Shown here: positions 10,373-20,771 of the stretch, in pieces | Numbering within the stretch: position 1 is the stretch's first letter | How the letters are laid out: each line of letters opens with the position of its first letter | NCBI GenBank assembly: GCA_902525625.1 | Contig: CABZHM010000004.1 | Span: 1-64,000, forward strand | Length of the DNA stretch: 64,000 nt | Direction: 5' to 3' | Origin: an uncultured Pelagibacteraceae bacterium | GTDB taxonomy: Bacteria > Pseudomonadota > Alphaproteobacteria > Pelagibacterales > Pelagibacteraceae | Program-made: the position numbers and the translations under genes | The notes under the pieces: model-generated | Seen by the model: only the letters and a program-made list of their open reading frames with translations | Told to the model about the DNA's origin: nothing | Database searches by the model: none

Positions 10373-11417
10373 GGAGCTTAAAAAATTCAGAATGCCTGCT
10401 GAATGGGAACCTCAAAAATCAGTTTGGATTGCTTGGCCATATAATAAAAATGATTGGCCAGGTTTATATAAATTTATTCCTAAAGTAATTTTAGAAATTA
10501 TATTTATTATTTCAAAAAGTCTTAAGGTTAATTTGATTGTTAACAAAAAAATAACAAATATTAAAAAGCTAATAAATTCTAATAAAATTACAAATATCAA
10601 ATTTCATAATATTAAAACTGATAGAATATGGTTAAGAGACTCCGGGCCAATATTTATAACAAATAGAAAAGATAATAAAAAAATGATTTTAAATTTTGGT
10701 TTTAATGGATGGTCAAAATACAGTAATTACAAAAATGACAATAAAATCAATAATAAAATCAGTAAAATTTTTAATTTGGAAAAGATTGATCCAATAATTA
10801 AAAAAAATGGAAAAACTAAAAAAATAATAATGGAAGGAGGTGCATTTGATATAAATGGCTCAGGATCAATTCTATTAACTGAGGAGTGTTTACTGAGCAA
10901 AACTCAGGAAAGAAATAAAGATTTTATCAAAAAAGATTACGAGGAACTATTTAGAAAGTATTTGAATATAAAAAACTTTATATGGCTTAAAAAAGGGATC
11001 GCAGGTGATGATACACACGGACATGTTGATGACATAACGAGATTTGTCTCTGGAAATACAATTATGACTGCGATTGAGACTAATAAGAAAGATAAAAATT
11101 ACAAAAACTTAAGTGAAAATTTAAAAATTTTAAAAGAAAGTAAAAATGAGAAAGGGAAAAAATTCAAGATCATAAAGGTACCTATGCCATCACCTATCTA
11201 TATAAAGAACACAAGAGTTCCTGCAAGTTATATGAATTTTTATATTTGTAATAAAAAAGTACTACTTCCAATATTTAAAGTTAAAGAAGACATTATAGCC
11301 ATTAAAATATTTAAAGACTTTTTTAGAAAAAAGAAAGTTCAAACAATTGATTGCAGTAAATTGATATGGGGATTTGGTGCTATTCACTGCATGACCCAAC
11401 AAGAACCTAAAATTTAG
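10365..11417 (+). CDS. aguA: Agmatine deiminase (Porphyromonas-type peptidylarginine deiminase family)
   Basis: MPAEWEPQKSVWIAWPYNKNDWPG, RIWLRDSGPIF, GDDTHGHVDDITRFV, GAIHCMTQQEP. Confidence 0.9.
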   Translation: MNEELKKFRMPAEWEPQKSVWIAWPYNKNDWPGLYKFIPKVILEIIFIISKSLKVNLIVNKKITNIKKLINSNKITNIKFHNIKTDRIWLRDSGPIFITNRKDNKKMILNFGFNGWSKYSNYKNDNKINNKISKIFNLEKIDPIIKKNGKTKKIIMEGGAFDINGSGSILLTEECLLSKTQERNKDFIKKDYEELFRKYLNIKNFIWLKKGIAGDDTHGHVDDITRFVSGNTIMTAIETNKKDKNYKNLSENLKILKESKNEKGKKFKIIKVPMPSPIYIKNTRVPASYMNFYICNKKVLLPIFKVKEDIIAIKIFKDFFRKKKVQTIDCSKLIWGFGAIHCMTQQEPKI

Positions 11418-11966
11418 TTAGGCTGCTTTTAATGTACCTAATAATAGTCTAAAAGGTATAAGCATAACTAAGGCAACGAAAATTTTAACTGTTAAATCTC
11501 CTAATGAAAGAGTGATCCAAGGTATTCCTGTTCCATAAAATGATATCGAGAAGAATAAAAAAGTATCTACTGTTGAGCCAATTAAAGACGATGTTAAAGG
11601 AGCTATGTACCATTTTTTTTTTCTCAACTGATCAAAAATTTGAACATCTAAAAGTTGAGCGATTATAAATGCTGTCCCTGATCCTATTGCAATTCTAATT
11701 GAAATAAAATCAGTAAAATTTGTCGAGAATATTAATGTAAACAAAATTCCTATAGTAAAACCAATATATACAATCTTTCTAGCCACAATTTTTCCAAAAG
11801 ATCTATTGGCCAAGTCTGTGATCAAAAAAGCAATGGGATAACTAAAAGCACCATAAGTTAATAGCTCTTCTAAACCATAATAGTTAATTGGGAACTGAAC
11901 TAAGTAATTTGAGGCTAAAACTACAACCCCCATAATCAATGAGAGTAACAAAAATAATTTATTCAT
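11418..11966 (-). CDS. YhhQ/VUT-family queuosine precursor transporter
   Basis: Multi-TM; SNYLVQFPI...LTYGAFSYPIAFLITDLANRSFGKIVARK...DVQIFDQLRKKKWYIAPLTSSLIGSTVDTFLFFS. Confidence 0.85.
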   Translation of the reverse strand: MNKLFLLLSLIMGVVVLASNYLVQFPINYYGLEELLTYGAFSYPIAFLITDLANRSFGKIVARKIVYIGFTIGILFTLIFSTNFTDFISIRIAIGSGTAFIIAQLLDVQIFDQLRKKKWYIAPLTSSLIGSTVDTFLFFSISFYGTGIPWITLSLGDLTVKIFVALVMLIPFRLLLGTLKAA

Positions 11967-12280
11967 CAGGCGTTTTTAGATTGGATTATTTTTTTTTGAA
12001 ATGGTGATTTAATTAAAATACTTTTCTTTAATTTTTTCAATCTTGGTGATAAATTTTTTTTTTTTACAGTCTTTAAAAATTCGTCAAAGCTACCTCTCTT
12101 GTCAACTGATCTTACTCCAGCATTACTGACTCTTAATTTTAAACTTCTTTTTAGAAGTTCACTAGTGAACTTAACTTTTTTTAAATTTGGTAAAAATCTT
12201 CTTTTTGTCTTATTGTTAGCGTGACTAACATTATGACCTTTCATTGGAATTTTCCCAGTAAGTTCACATTTTTTTGACAT
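11966..12280 (-). CDS. rpmB: 50S ribosomal protein L28 (bL28)
   Basis: [34 protein letters not shown]. Confidence 0.97.
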   Translation of the reverse strand: MSKKCELTGKIPMKGHNVSHANNKTKRRFLPNLKKVKFTSELLKRSLKLRVSNAGVRSVDKRGSFDEFLKTVKKKNLSPRLKKLKKSILIKSPFQKKIIQSKNA

Positions 12281-12291
12281 AATAAACTGAC

Positions 12292-12320
12292 TATATAAGA
12301 TTAGAAAATGCTTGCGTCAA
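12292..12320 (-). promoter_or_regulatory. Candidate sigma70-type promoter for rpmB
   Basis: On the minus strand TTGACG (12320-12315), 17-nt spacer, TATATA (12297-12292), followed by the rpmB ATG at 12280. Confidence 0.65.
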
Positions 12321-12338
12321 GTTTATAAAATTTGAAGC

Positions 12339-13385
12339 TTATTTTTTTCCTATAATTTCTGAGAAATTCTTAACACCGTCTTTTATCAGTAATTCCTTAA
12401 GCTCTTTTTTAATTAAATTTACAATATTAGGCCCTCTATAAACCATTCCTGTGTAAAGTTGAACATAATTGGCACCCGCTAAAAATTTTTCATAAGCGCT
12501 TTTTCCTGAATCAACTCCACCAACACCTATAATTTTAATTCTGCCATTGAGAATTTTGTAAAATTTATTAATTAAATTAGTAGATTTTTCCTCAATTGGT
12601 TTTCCAGATAGACCCCCTTTTTGGTGCTTTTGTATATTATTTAAACTATCCCTAGTTGAGTCTGAAGTATTTGAAATAATAACAACCTCAATATTATTAT
12701 TCAATAATACATCTGAAATGTTATTAATTTCTTTATCTTTTATATCAGGAGAAACTTTTACTGCTAATGGAACTGATGAATTTAATTCTTTTTTTTCATT
12801 CTCTATTTCTTTTAACAATTCATTTAATTTCGATTGATCGTGAAAATTTCGCAGATCTTCAGTATTTGGTGAAGAAATATTTATAGTAATATAATCAGCA
12901 ACATCATGGAAGATTTTAAGACACTTTAAGTAGTCCTCAAGTCTATTTTCAGAATCTTTATTTGGTCCAATATTTATACCTAGTAAACCAATTTGTTTAT
13001 TAGATTTAATTCTATGGACTATATTTTCTGCACCAGAGTTATTAAAGCCAAGTCTATTTATTAATGCCTCATCCTCCTCTAATCTAAATACTCTTGGTTT
13101 AGGATTTCCGTATTGCTTTAAAGGAGTTATAGTACCCGCCTCTACAAATCCGAACCCCAATTTAAATAATGAATTATATACTTCAGCATTTTTATCAAAA
13201 CCTGCTGCCATACCAATAGGATTTTCTAATTTTTTATTAAATAATTTTGCTTCAAACAAGGGATTATTTTTTTCACGATCTAAAATATTTGGAATAAAAT
13301 TAAATTTTAATGATTTTATAGCCAAATTATGGGCTGTCTCTGGATCTAATTTAAAAATTAAAGATCTTAAGTTTGAAAACATCAT
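12339..13385 (-). CDS. pyrD: Dihydroorotate dehydrogenase (quinone)
   Basis: NPIGMAAGFDKNAEV, GFGFVEAGTITP, NISSPNTEDLR, GGLSGKPI, IIGVGGVDSG. Confidence 0.95.
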   Translation of the reverse strand: MMFSNLRSLIFKLDPETAHNLAIKSLKFNFIPNILDREKNNPLFEAKLFNKKLENPIGMAAGFDKNAEVYNSLFKLGFGFVEAGTITPLKQYGNPKPRVFRLEEDEALINRLGFNNSGAENIVHRIKSNKQIGLLGINIGPNKDSENRLEDYLKCLKIFHDVADYITINISSPNTEDLRNFHDQSKLNELLKEIENEKKELNSSVPLAVKVSPDIKDKEINNISDVLLNNNIEVVIISNTSDSTRDSLNNIQKHQKGGLSGKPIEEKSTNLINKFYKILNGRIKIIGVGGVDSGKSAYEKFLAGANYVQLYTGMVYRGPNIVNLIKKELKELLIKDGVKNFSEIIGKK

Positions 13386-14944
13386 TTTACTCTTTTTTGT
13401 ATAAGATCTTTTGTTTCTTGGACACCAAAAAAACTTATAAAAAATCCCATTCGTGGTCCATTTTGGTCACCAAAAACAACCTCATAAATCAATTTAAACC
13501 AGTCTCTTAAATTATTTGAGTATCCATTTTCTTTACCAGTTGAATAAATTAATGTTTGGATATCTTCTGGTGACATTTCATCATTACAATTATCTAATGT
13601 ACTAACTAAAGCTTTAAGTGCAATTTTTTCATCATTATTAGGTATTTTATATTTTTTTTGTTTTTTTATGACATCGTTAAAATATTTAATTGCATATCCT
13701 ACTAAATCATTAAAAATTGGATAATCTTTTTCCTCAATATCTTTTTTATATTTCTTTACAAATTTCCATAGAAGCTCTTTACTATCAGCATTACTTGTTT
13801 CAACAAGATTCAAAAGCATTGAAAAGGACATTATCATTTTTTCTTTGGGAACCTTACTATCATGTACATGCCATATAGGATTCATTAACAACTTCAAATC
13901 ATCTTGATTTTTCGCCTTATCCAATAATTCTAGATATTCATCAACAGTTTTTGAAACAATTTCTTTATAAAGTTTTTTAGCTCTTTTGGGATTTTGATAC
14001 ATGTATAAAGAAAGACTTTCTGGTGAAGCATATTTTAGCCATTGATCAATCGTAATTCCATTTCCCTTTGATTTAGAAATTTTCTCTCCTTTTTCATCCA
14101 AAAATAATTCATAAGCGAATCCAGATGGATTTGTTTTTCCTATTAGTTTTATTATTTTTGAGGATAAAATTGCGCTCTCAATAAGATCTTTTCCATACAT
14201 CTCAAAATCTACATCTAAAGCATACCATCTCATCGCCCAATCTACTTTCCATTGAAGCTTGCAATTACCATCTAAAATACTCATCTCTAAATCTTTCCCA
14301 TTATTATCAAAAATTATTATCGATTTTTCTTTATTCATTTCTTTCATTGGAATTTCTAAAACATGACCTGTATCAGGACAAATTGGTAAAAAAGGACAAT
14401 ATGTTTTCTGACGCTCCTTTCCCAATGTTGGCAATATAATATTCATAATTCCATCATAATTTTTAAAAATTTCTTGAAGTGATGAATTAAAATAACCTGA
14501 CTTGTAGAGTTTTGTTGAACTTTTAAAACTATATTTAAAGTTAAAATTATCTAAAAAACTTTTAAGCATTTGATTATTATGCTCTCCAAAGCTATCAAAC
14601 TTTTTAAACGGGTCTGGAACTTTAGTTAGTGGTTTATGTAAATTTTCTTCAAGCAATTCTTTATTTGGTACATTGTCTGGAACTTTTCTAAGTCCATCCA
14701 TATCATCAGAAAAGGTAATAATTTCAGTAGGAAGATCGATAAGATGTTTCAAGGCATTAACAATCATTGAGGTTCTAGCAACTTCACCAAAAGTTCCTAT
14801 GTGGGGAAGTCCACTTGGGCCGTAACCTGTTTGTAGAGTAATTTTACCCTTTTTTTCTATTATGGACTTTCTTTCTCGAAGCATTTTTTTTGCCTCGACA
14901 AAAGGCCATGAACTTGTTTTCTCTAAATTTTCTTTTTTTATCAT
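13382..14944 (-). CDS. lysS: Class I lysyl-tRNA synthetase
   Basis: HIGH-like PSGLPHIGTFGEVART, KMSKS-like GEKISKSKGNGITIDQW, YELFLDEKGE. Confidence 0.93.
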   Translation of the reverse strand: MIKKENLEKTSSWPFVEAKKMLRERKSIIEKKGKITLQTGYGPSGLPHIGTFGEVARTSMIVNALKHLIDLPTEIITFSDDMDGLRKVPDNVPNKELLEENLHKPLTKVPDPFKKFDSFGEHNNQMLKSFLDNFNFKYSFKSSTKLYKSGYFNSSLQEIFKNYDGIMNIILPTLGKERQKTYCPFLPICPDTGHVLEIPMKEMNKEKSIIIFDNNGKDLEMSILDGNCKLQWKVDWAMRWYALDVDFEMYGKDLIESAILSSKIIKLIGKTNPSGFAYELFLDEKGEKISKSKGNGITIDQWLKYASPESLSLYMYQNPKRAKKLYKEIVSKTVDEYLELLDKAKNQDDLKLLMNPIWHVHDSKVPKEKMIMSFSMLLNLVETSNADSKELLWKFVKKYKKDIEEKDYPIFNDLVGYAIKYFNDVIKKQKKYKIPNNDEKIALKALVSTLDNCNDEMSPEDIQTLIYSTGKENGYSNNLRDWFKLIYEVVFGDQNGPRMGFFISFFGVQETKDLIQKRVK

Positions 14945-15032
14945 TAGTAAACTTAATAAATTCTCTAAATTCCGAACAACTTAATTCTTATAGAGTTGAA
15001 ATTTATTTACCATAAAATAATGTTCTTTCAAA

Positions 15033-16472
15033 ATGTCTAATTATAAAACTGTTTTTTTCACACTTGGAATTCTGCAAATAATACTCGGAATTTTTATGTT
15101 CATTCCAGTCGGTGTACAATTTTTATATAATGAAATTGATTCCTCCTTTTTTGGTTCTTCAATAGTAACTATCGTTTTTGGAACTTTATTTTTTCTATCA
15201 AACCTAGATCACAATAAAAAATTAAATCTTCAGCAGGCCTTTTTATTAACTGCTTTATCTTGGTTAAGTATTGCTATATTTGGTTCACTTCCATTTTTGT
15301 TCTCAAGTATTAATTTTTCATTTACGAATGCATTTTTTGAGAGCATGTCTGGTATTACTACTACAGGCTCTACTATTATTTCTAACCTTGAGAATATGCC
15401 AAGAAGTATTTTATTATGGAGAGCATTACTTCAGTGGTTGGGTGGCATTGGTATCATTGTAATGGCAATCACATTGATGCCAATTATGAATGTTGGTGGT
15501 ATGCAACTATTTAAAATTTCAAATAATGACTCATCTGAAAAAATTCTACCAAAATCAAAAGAAATAGCATTAAGATTAATACTTGTTTACACAGCACTAA
15601 CAATATTTTGTGCAACGTCTTACAAAATCTTTGGAATGAATTTCTTCGATAGTATAACTCACTCTATGACTACAATAGCTACCGGGGGATTTTCGAACTA
15701 CAATGAGTCGTTAGGTTTCTTTGATAGTAGATTTATTGAAAGTTCAGCAATAATTTTCATATTATTAGGGAGTATTCCTTTTATTTCCTACATAAAATTT
15801 TTAAATGGAGATAGAGAAATTTTTTTTAAAGATATACAAATCAAAACATTTTTAAAAATAATCTTTTTTTCAATAGTAATTTTATCGATTTATCTGAATT
15901 TTAATGAGTCAATTAAATTTGATTTTATTGCAGTTTTATTTAACGTAATTTCAATATTAACTGGTACAGGTTATGTCAACGCTCAATTTGATAGTTGGGG
16001 AAGTTTTTCACTCGTATTATTCTTAATATTAATGTTTATAGGTGGTTGTGCAGGTTCGACAACATGTGGTGTTAAAATATTTAGAATCCAAATTTTATAC
16101 TCTTTTGTGATTAATAATTTAAAGAAAATTATTTATCCAAAGGGGGTTTTTATTCTTAAGTATGATCAAAACCCAATCGATAATAAATTTATTTCGTCAA
16201 TAATTTCTTTTATTTATTTGTATCTAATTCTATTTTTTCTTCTGGCTGTTATGCTATCTTTAACTGGACTCGATTTTGTAACTTCAATTTCTGGAGCAGC
16301 TACATCAATATCCAACGTTGGACCAGGTTTAGGTTCGACTATAGGTCCCAATGGGGATTTTTCTTCAATACCAAACATATCAAAATGGATATTATGTTTA
16401 GGAATGATTTTAGGAAGACTAGAATTATTTGCAATATTGGTTTTATTTTTACCCTCATTCTGGAGAAATTAA
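15033..16472 (+). CDS. trkH: TrkH-family potassium uptake membrane subunit
   Basis: SGITTTGSTIISNLENMPRSILLWRALLQWLGGIGIIVMAI, TIATGGFSNYNESLG, GGCAGSTTCGVKI. Confidence 0.93.
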   Translation: MSNYKTVFFTLGILQIILGIFMFIPVGVQFLYNEIDSSFFGSSIVTIVFGTLFFLSNLDHNKKLNLQQAFLLTALSWLSIAIFGSLPFLFSSINFSFTNAFFESMSGITTTGSTIISNLENMPRSILLWRALLQWLGGIGIIVMAITLMPIMNVGGMQLFKISNNDSSEKILPKSKEIALRLILVYTALTIFCATSYKIFGMNFFDSITHSMTTIATGGFSNYNESLGFFDSRFIESSAIIFILLGSIPFISYIKFLNGDREIFFKDIQIKTFLKIIFFSIVILSIYLNFNESIKFDFIAVLFNVISILTGTGYVNAQFDSWGSFSLVLFLILMFIGGCAGSTTCGVKIFRIQILYSFVINNLKKIIYPKGVFILKYDQNPIDNKFISSIISFIYLYLILFFLLAVMLSLTGLDFVTSISGAATSISNVGPGLGSTIGPNGDFSSIPNISKWILCLGMILGRLELFAILVLFLPSFWRN

Positions 16473-16475
16473 ATT

Positions 16476-17936
16476 ATGAAAAGTATTAATATTTTTTTTG
16501 AGAAAAAACCTTTAAAAATGATTTGTTTAGGATTCTCATCTGGGCTTCCAATATTACTGGTTTTTTCAACTCTTTCGGTTTGGCTCGTTAAGGCAGGAAT
16601 AAGTAGAAGCACTGTAACATTATTCAGCTGGGCAGGATTTGCGTATGCATTTAAATATCTATGGTCACCACTTGTAGATAATTACAAATTACCAATCTTT
16701 AAAAAATTTGGTCATAGAAGAAGCTGGCTCTTATTTTCTCAATTTTTAATTATTATTGCATTAATATTAACTGCATTTACAGATCCCAAAGAAAGTCTAT
16801 TTTTTACTGCTTTATTCATTACAATTCTAGCCTTTTTTAGTGCAACTCAAGATATTCTGATTGATGCTTTTAGAATTGAGTCTGCTCCACAATCCTTGCA
16901 AGGTCCATTATCTTCTATGTACATAGCTGGTTATAGAATTGCGATGCTTGTTGCAGGTGCTGGAAGCTTATGGTTGGCATCCTTTTTTGGGACAGAAATC
17001 TATGACCAAAATGTATGGAAAAAAGTTTATCTAATTATGTCTTTGTTCATGTTTGTTGGAGTTTTTGCAACATTCATATCAGATGAGCCAAAATTAAAAA
17101 GAAATTTAAATTCTTACAATCATGTAAAATTTCTGATAACCATCTTCATTGCTGTAATAGGTTTTATTTATTTGTACTCAGTTATAGATAGCCCTTTTGA
17201 AAAAAAAGATGTTTTAATAAATTTTTTATTTTCATTATCAAGATTGATAATTTGTTTTGTTTTTTCGTATTTGATAATTTCTTTACTTATATTGATACAA
17301 TTTGCTCCCAAAAATAAAATTTCAAAGAGTTATATGGGTCCAATTTTAAATTTTATTCAAAGATATGGAAAATTTGCATTTTTAATACTTATTTTAATTT
17401 CGCTATATAGAATTGCTGATATCGTAATGGGTGTAATGGCGAATATATTCTATTTAGAAAAAGGTTATAAAATTTCAGACATTGCAACTTATTCAAAATT
17501 TTTTGGGGTTTTTGCTACAATATTTGGTGGATTTATTGGGGGTTATTGCTCATATAAATTTGGCACAATGAAATGCTTATTCTTTGGTGCCTTGATTGCT
17601 GCTTTAAGTAATTTGTTGTTTGCATGGTTAGCAGTATCTCCAATCAGCATTAACTTTTTAATTGCGGTGATAACAGCTGATAATATATCTAGTGGATTTG
17701 CTGGAGCTGCCTTCGTAATCTATTTATCAGGCTTAACCTCAATTAAGTTTACTGCAACGCAATATGCTTTATTCAGCTCCATAATGTTATTTTTACCCAA
17801 ATTGATTGCAGGATATGCTGGTAGCTGGGTCGACATTATGGGATATCCATATTTTTTTTCTTTAACTGCACTTTTAGGATTGCCTGTTCTCATTTTAATA
17901 TTTTGGATCAGTAAAGTGGCCCCAATAAAAAAATAA
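16476..17936 (+). CDS. AmpG-like MFS transporter
   Basis: GFSSGLPILLVFSTLSVWL, WSPLVDNYKLP, GHRRSWLL, ATQDILIDAFRIE, about 12 TM segments. Confidence 0.85.
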   Translation: MKSINIFFEKKPLKMICLGFSSGLPILLVFSTLSVWLVKAGISRSTVTLFSWAGFAYAFKYLWSPLVDNYKLPIFKKFGHRRSWLLFSQFLIIIALILTAFTDPKESLFFTALFITILAFFSATQDILIDAFRIESAPQSLQGPLSSMYIAGYRIAMLVAGAGSLWLASFFGTEIYDQNVWKKVYLIMSLFMFVGVFATFISDEPKLKRNLNSYNHVKFLITIFIAVIGFIYLYSVIDSPFEKKDVLINFLFSLSRLIICFVFSYLIISLLILIQFAPKNKISKSYMGPILNFIQRYGKFAFLILILISLYRIADIVMGVMANIFYLEKGYKISDIATYSKFFGVFATIFGGFIGGYCSYKFGTMKCLFFGALIAALSNLLFAWLAVSPISINFLIAVITADNISSGFAGAAFVIYLSGLTSIKFTATQYALFSSIMLFLPKLIAGYAGSWVDIMGYPYFFSLTALLGLPVLILIFWISKVAPIKK

Positions 17937-18689
17937 ATGAAATACAATTTCTTAAATACATCTATATCTAATTTATACACTAGACCATCTAGTAAAGCAG
18001 AGGTTAGTTCACAAATAATATACGGAGAAAAGTTTAGAATATTATCAAAGCAAAAAAGTTGGATAAAAATCAAAACTAGTTATGATAATTATGTTGGTTT
18101 TATAAAAAATAGTAATTTCAAAAAAAAATTTAAACCAGTTAAAAAGGTATGTAAGTTAAAAGCCAAAATTTATAAAAAAGTAAAAAAAAATTTTTTACCT
18201 ACAAATCAGTTCTTATATTTTGCATCAGGAATAACTGTAATAAGTAAAAATAAAGCTTTTGTTCAATTTGAAGATAACAAATGGTTAAGAAATAAGGATT
18301 TAAGAGAAATTACACATTTTGAAAAAGATTATAAAAAAATTTTAAAATTATTTCTCAATTCTAAATATAAATGGGGTGGTAAGACAGCTGACGGTATTGA
18401 TTGTTCTGCATTAATACAAATATACTATTATTACAATAGAATTTTTTTTCCTAGAGATTCAAAAGATCAAGCAAAATATTGTAAAAAAAAAATAAGTAAA
18501 AATTTGTCAGAGGGAGATATCATCTTTTGGAGAGGACATGTAGGAATGTGTCTTAATAAACATCAATTTATTCATGCTTATGGTCCCAGAAAAAAAGTTG
18601 TAATAATGACAACGAAATTTACTATTATGTTGATTGATAAAACAGCTAAATTAAATATTATAAAAATTAGTAATATTAAAAAATATTAA
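17937..18689 (+). CDS. NlpC/P60-family peptidase with N-terminal SH3-like domain
   Basis: SH3-like SNLYTRPSSKAEVSSQIIYGEKFRIL; catalytic motifs KWGGKTADGIDCSALIQ and GDIIFWRGHVGMCL...FIHAYG. Confidence 0.85.
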   Translation: MKYNFLNTSISNLYTRPSSKAEVSSQIIYGEKFRILSKQKSWIKIKTSYDNYVGFIKNSNFKKKFKPVKKVCKLKAKIYKKVKKNFLPTNQFLYFASGITVISKNKAFVQFEDNKWLRNKDLREITHFEKDYKKILKLFLNSKYKWGGKTADGIDCSALIQIYYYYNRIFFPRDSKDQAKYCKKKISKNLSEGDIIFWRGHVGMCLNKHQFIHAYGPRKKVVIMTTKFTIMLIDKTAKLNIIKISNIKKY

Positions 18690-19582
18690 TTTCTTCCAAA
18701 ATCAGGTTTGTTAGTATCTTGTTTTAATTTAACGATTTTAGATCTTACTTTCTTAGTTTGAGTTAATTTTTTAATAACTGATTTACTATTACCTGAGATA
18801 ATGTCTCTCTTAAAAGAATGAAGATTTTTCACAAAAACATCAATTGCTTTTGATACATTTGTTTTATTGTTAAAAAAAATATCTCTCCACATTATTTCAT
18901 TTGATGCTGCTATTCTTGAAAAATCTCGCAAACCACCTGCGCTATATTTAATTAAATTGTATCTTTGTTTTTTTTCAAAATCTTGTGCAGATTTTACGAG
19001 ATTATAAGCAATTAAATGCGGCAAATGACTTGTCATTGAAAAAATCTTATCATGTTTTTCAGAATTCATTACAACAGTTTTAGAGCCTACCTTTTTCCAA
19101 AAAGATCTTAAAAAATTTAAATGTTTAATATTAGTTTTTTTATCTTTTATTAAAACACACCATTTATTTTCGAATAAATCTTCTTTCCCATTTTCAGGCC
19201 CACTAACCTCAGACCCGGCAATAGGGTGACTTGAAGTCCAGCATATTTTTTTTTTTAAATTTTTTCTAATTATTTCATTAGATTTTAGTTTTGCTGAACC
19301 AATGTCCGTAATTATATGATCAGATGAAAGATAATCATTTATTTTTAAAATTATTTTTTTATATTCACTCATTGGTGTACAAAAAATAATAAAACCTGTA
19401 TGTGGTATTACATCCTTTAATTTTTTTACAATGGTACCTTTTAATTTAAGTTTTTTTATTTTTTCAATGTTTTTTTTTGATTTTTCATAAATGAAAATTT
19501 TTTTTGAAATTTTTTTTTTGGAAATTTTTCTGACTAAAGATGAACCTAGCAGACCGCAGCCAATAATCAATATATTTTTCAT
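18686..19582 (-). CDS. tyrA: Prephenate (cyclohexadienyl) dehydrogenase
   Basis: NAD-binding GCGLLGSSLVRK, SSHPIAGSEVSGPENGKEDLFENKWCVL, MTSHLPHLIAY, GLRDFSRIAAS. Confidence 0.9.
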   Translation of the reverse strand: MKNILIIGCGLLGSSLVRKISKKKISKKIFIYEKSKKNIEKIKKLKLKGTIVKKLKDVIPHTGFIIFCTPMSEYKKIILKINDYLSSDHIITDIGSAKLKSNEIIRKNLKKKICWTSSHPIAGSEVSGPENGKEDLFENKWCVLIKDKKTNIKHLNFLRSFWKKVGSKTVVMNSEKHDKIFSMTSHLPHLIAYNLVKSAQDFEKKQRYNLIKYSAGGLRDFSRIAASNEIMWRDIFFNNKTNVSKAIDVFVKNLHSFKRDIISGNSKSVIKKLTQTKKVRSKIVKLKQDTNKPDFGRN

Positions 19583-20655
19583 CTTTTAAATATACTTTCA
19601 ACTGCTTTCATAAATTTTATATTATCAGTTTTTGAACCCACTGTTAATCTCAACATATTTTTTATCTTATACCCATCCTCTGTTGATCTTAAAATTATTC
19701 CTTTATTCCTCAGTTTTTCATAAAAATATTTAGCTTTAATTCTACATTTTGAAAAATCCAAAAGTAAAAAATTAGCTGAAATTTTATTAGAATTAATTTC
19801 ATAGTTTTTCAAAAAATTTTTTATTTTTTTTGCATAAAAAATGTTATGGCTAACTGAACGAGATATAAATTCATTATCTTTAAGAGACTCTACCGCTGCT
19901 TTTTGGGCTACCTCGTTAACATTAAATGGAGGTTTGATGATATTGAGGGACTTTATAATTTTTTTTGACCCGTATCCCCATCCTATTCTTAATGACGATA
20001 ATCCATAAATTTTTGAGAATGTCCTTAAAATAAAAACATTCTCTTTTTTCTTAAATAAATCTAAACCTGATTTGTAATCGAGATTTTTCATATATTCTGC
20101 ATAAGCATCATCTACTACAAGTAAAATATCTTTTCTAAGTTTTTTTCTTAATTCAATAAGTTCAATTTCAGTCAAATAAGTTCCTGTCGGATTATTTGGA
20201 TTTGCTAAGAAAACAATTTTAGTTTTTTTTGTAACTTTTTTAATTATTTCTGAAATTGAGATTTTATAATTTTTTTCTTTAGCAAATATTACTTTTGCAC
20301 CTACTATTTTTGAATAAATTCTGTACATTAAAAAACTAAATTGGGGAACAATTACTTCATCTTTTGGTCTTAAAAATAATTGACATAACATCTGAATAAC
20401 CTCATCAGATCCAGCCCCACAAATAACTTTTTCTTTATCACATTTAAATTTTTTTGAGATTTGAGACCTGAGCACCTTAGATTTTCCATCCGGGTATCTA
20501 AAAAAATTAAGGTTTTTATTTGATATTATTTTCTTTACTTTAGAGCTCATACCAAGAGCAGATTCATTAGCTGATAATTTAATAACCTTTTTTAAATTAT
20601 TGACACTAGATTTACCTGGCTCATAGGCATCAATATTGAATTTTTTAAATCTCAT
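19579..20655 (-). CDS. hisC: Histidinol-phosphate/aromatic aminotransferase
   Basis: KLSANESALGMS, GAGSDEVIQMLCQ, NPNNPTGTYL, DDAYAEY, RTFSKIYGLSSLRIGWGYG. Confidence 0.93.
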   Translation of the reverse strand: MRFKKFNIDAYEPGKSSVNNLKKVIKLSANESALGMSSKVKKIISNKNLNFFRYPDGKSKVLRSQISKKFKCDKEKVICGAGSDEVIQMLCQLFLRPKDEVIVPQFSFLMYRIYSKIVGAKVIFAKEKNYKISISEIIKKVTKKTKIVFLANPNNPTGTYLTEIELIELRKKLRKDILLVVDDAYAEYMKNLDYKSGLDLFKKKENVFILRTFSKIYGLSSLRIGWGYGSKKIIKSLNIIKPPFNVNEVAQKAAVESLKDNEFISRSVSHNIFYAKKIKNFLKNYEINSNKISANFLLLDFSKCRIKAKYFYEKLRNKGIILRSTEDGYKIKNMLRLTVGSKTDNIKFMKAVESIFKR

Positions 20656-20738
20656 AATATTTTCTTTTTTTTAATTTTTATGCTCTTTATAGATAAATTA
20701 AGATTTTTTTATATAGTTTAAGTTAAAATATATTAAAA

Positions 20739-20767
20739 TTGACATAGCTCAAAACTTCTTGTACAAA
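20739..20767 (+). promoter_or_regulatory. Candidate promoter for metX (TTGACA, 17 nt, TACAAA)
   Basis: Consensus -35 TTGACA at 20739-20744, 17-nt spacer, TACAAA at 20762-20767. Predicted +1 falls at about 20773, at the 5' end of the riboswitch. Confidence 0.65.
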
Positions 20768-20771
20768 ATTT

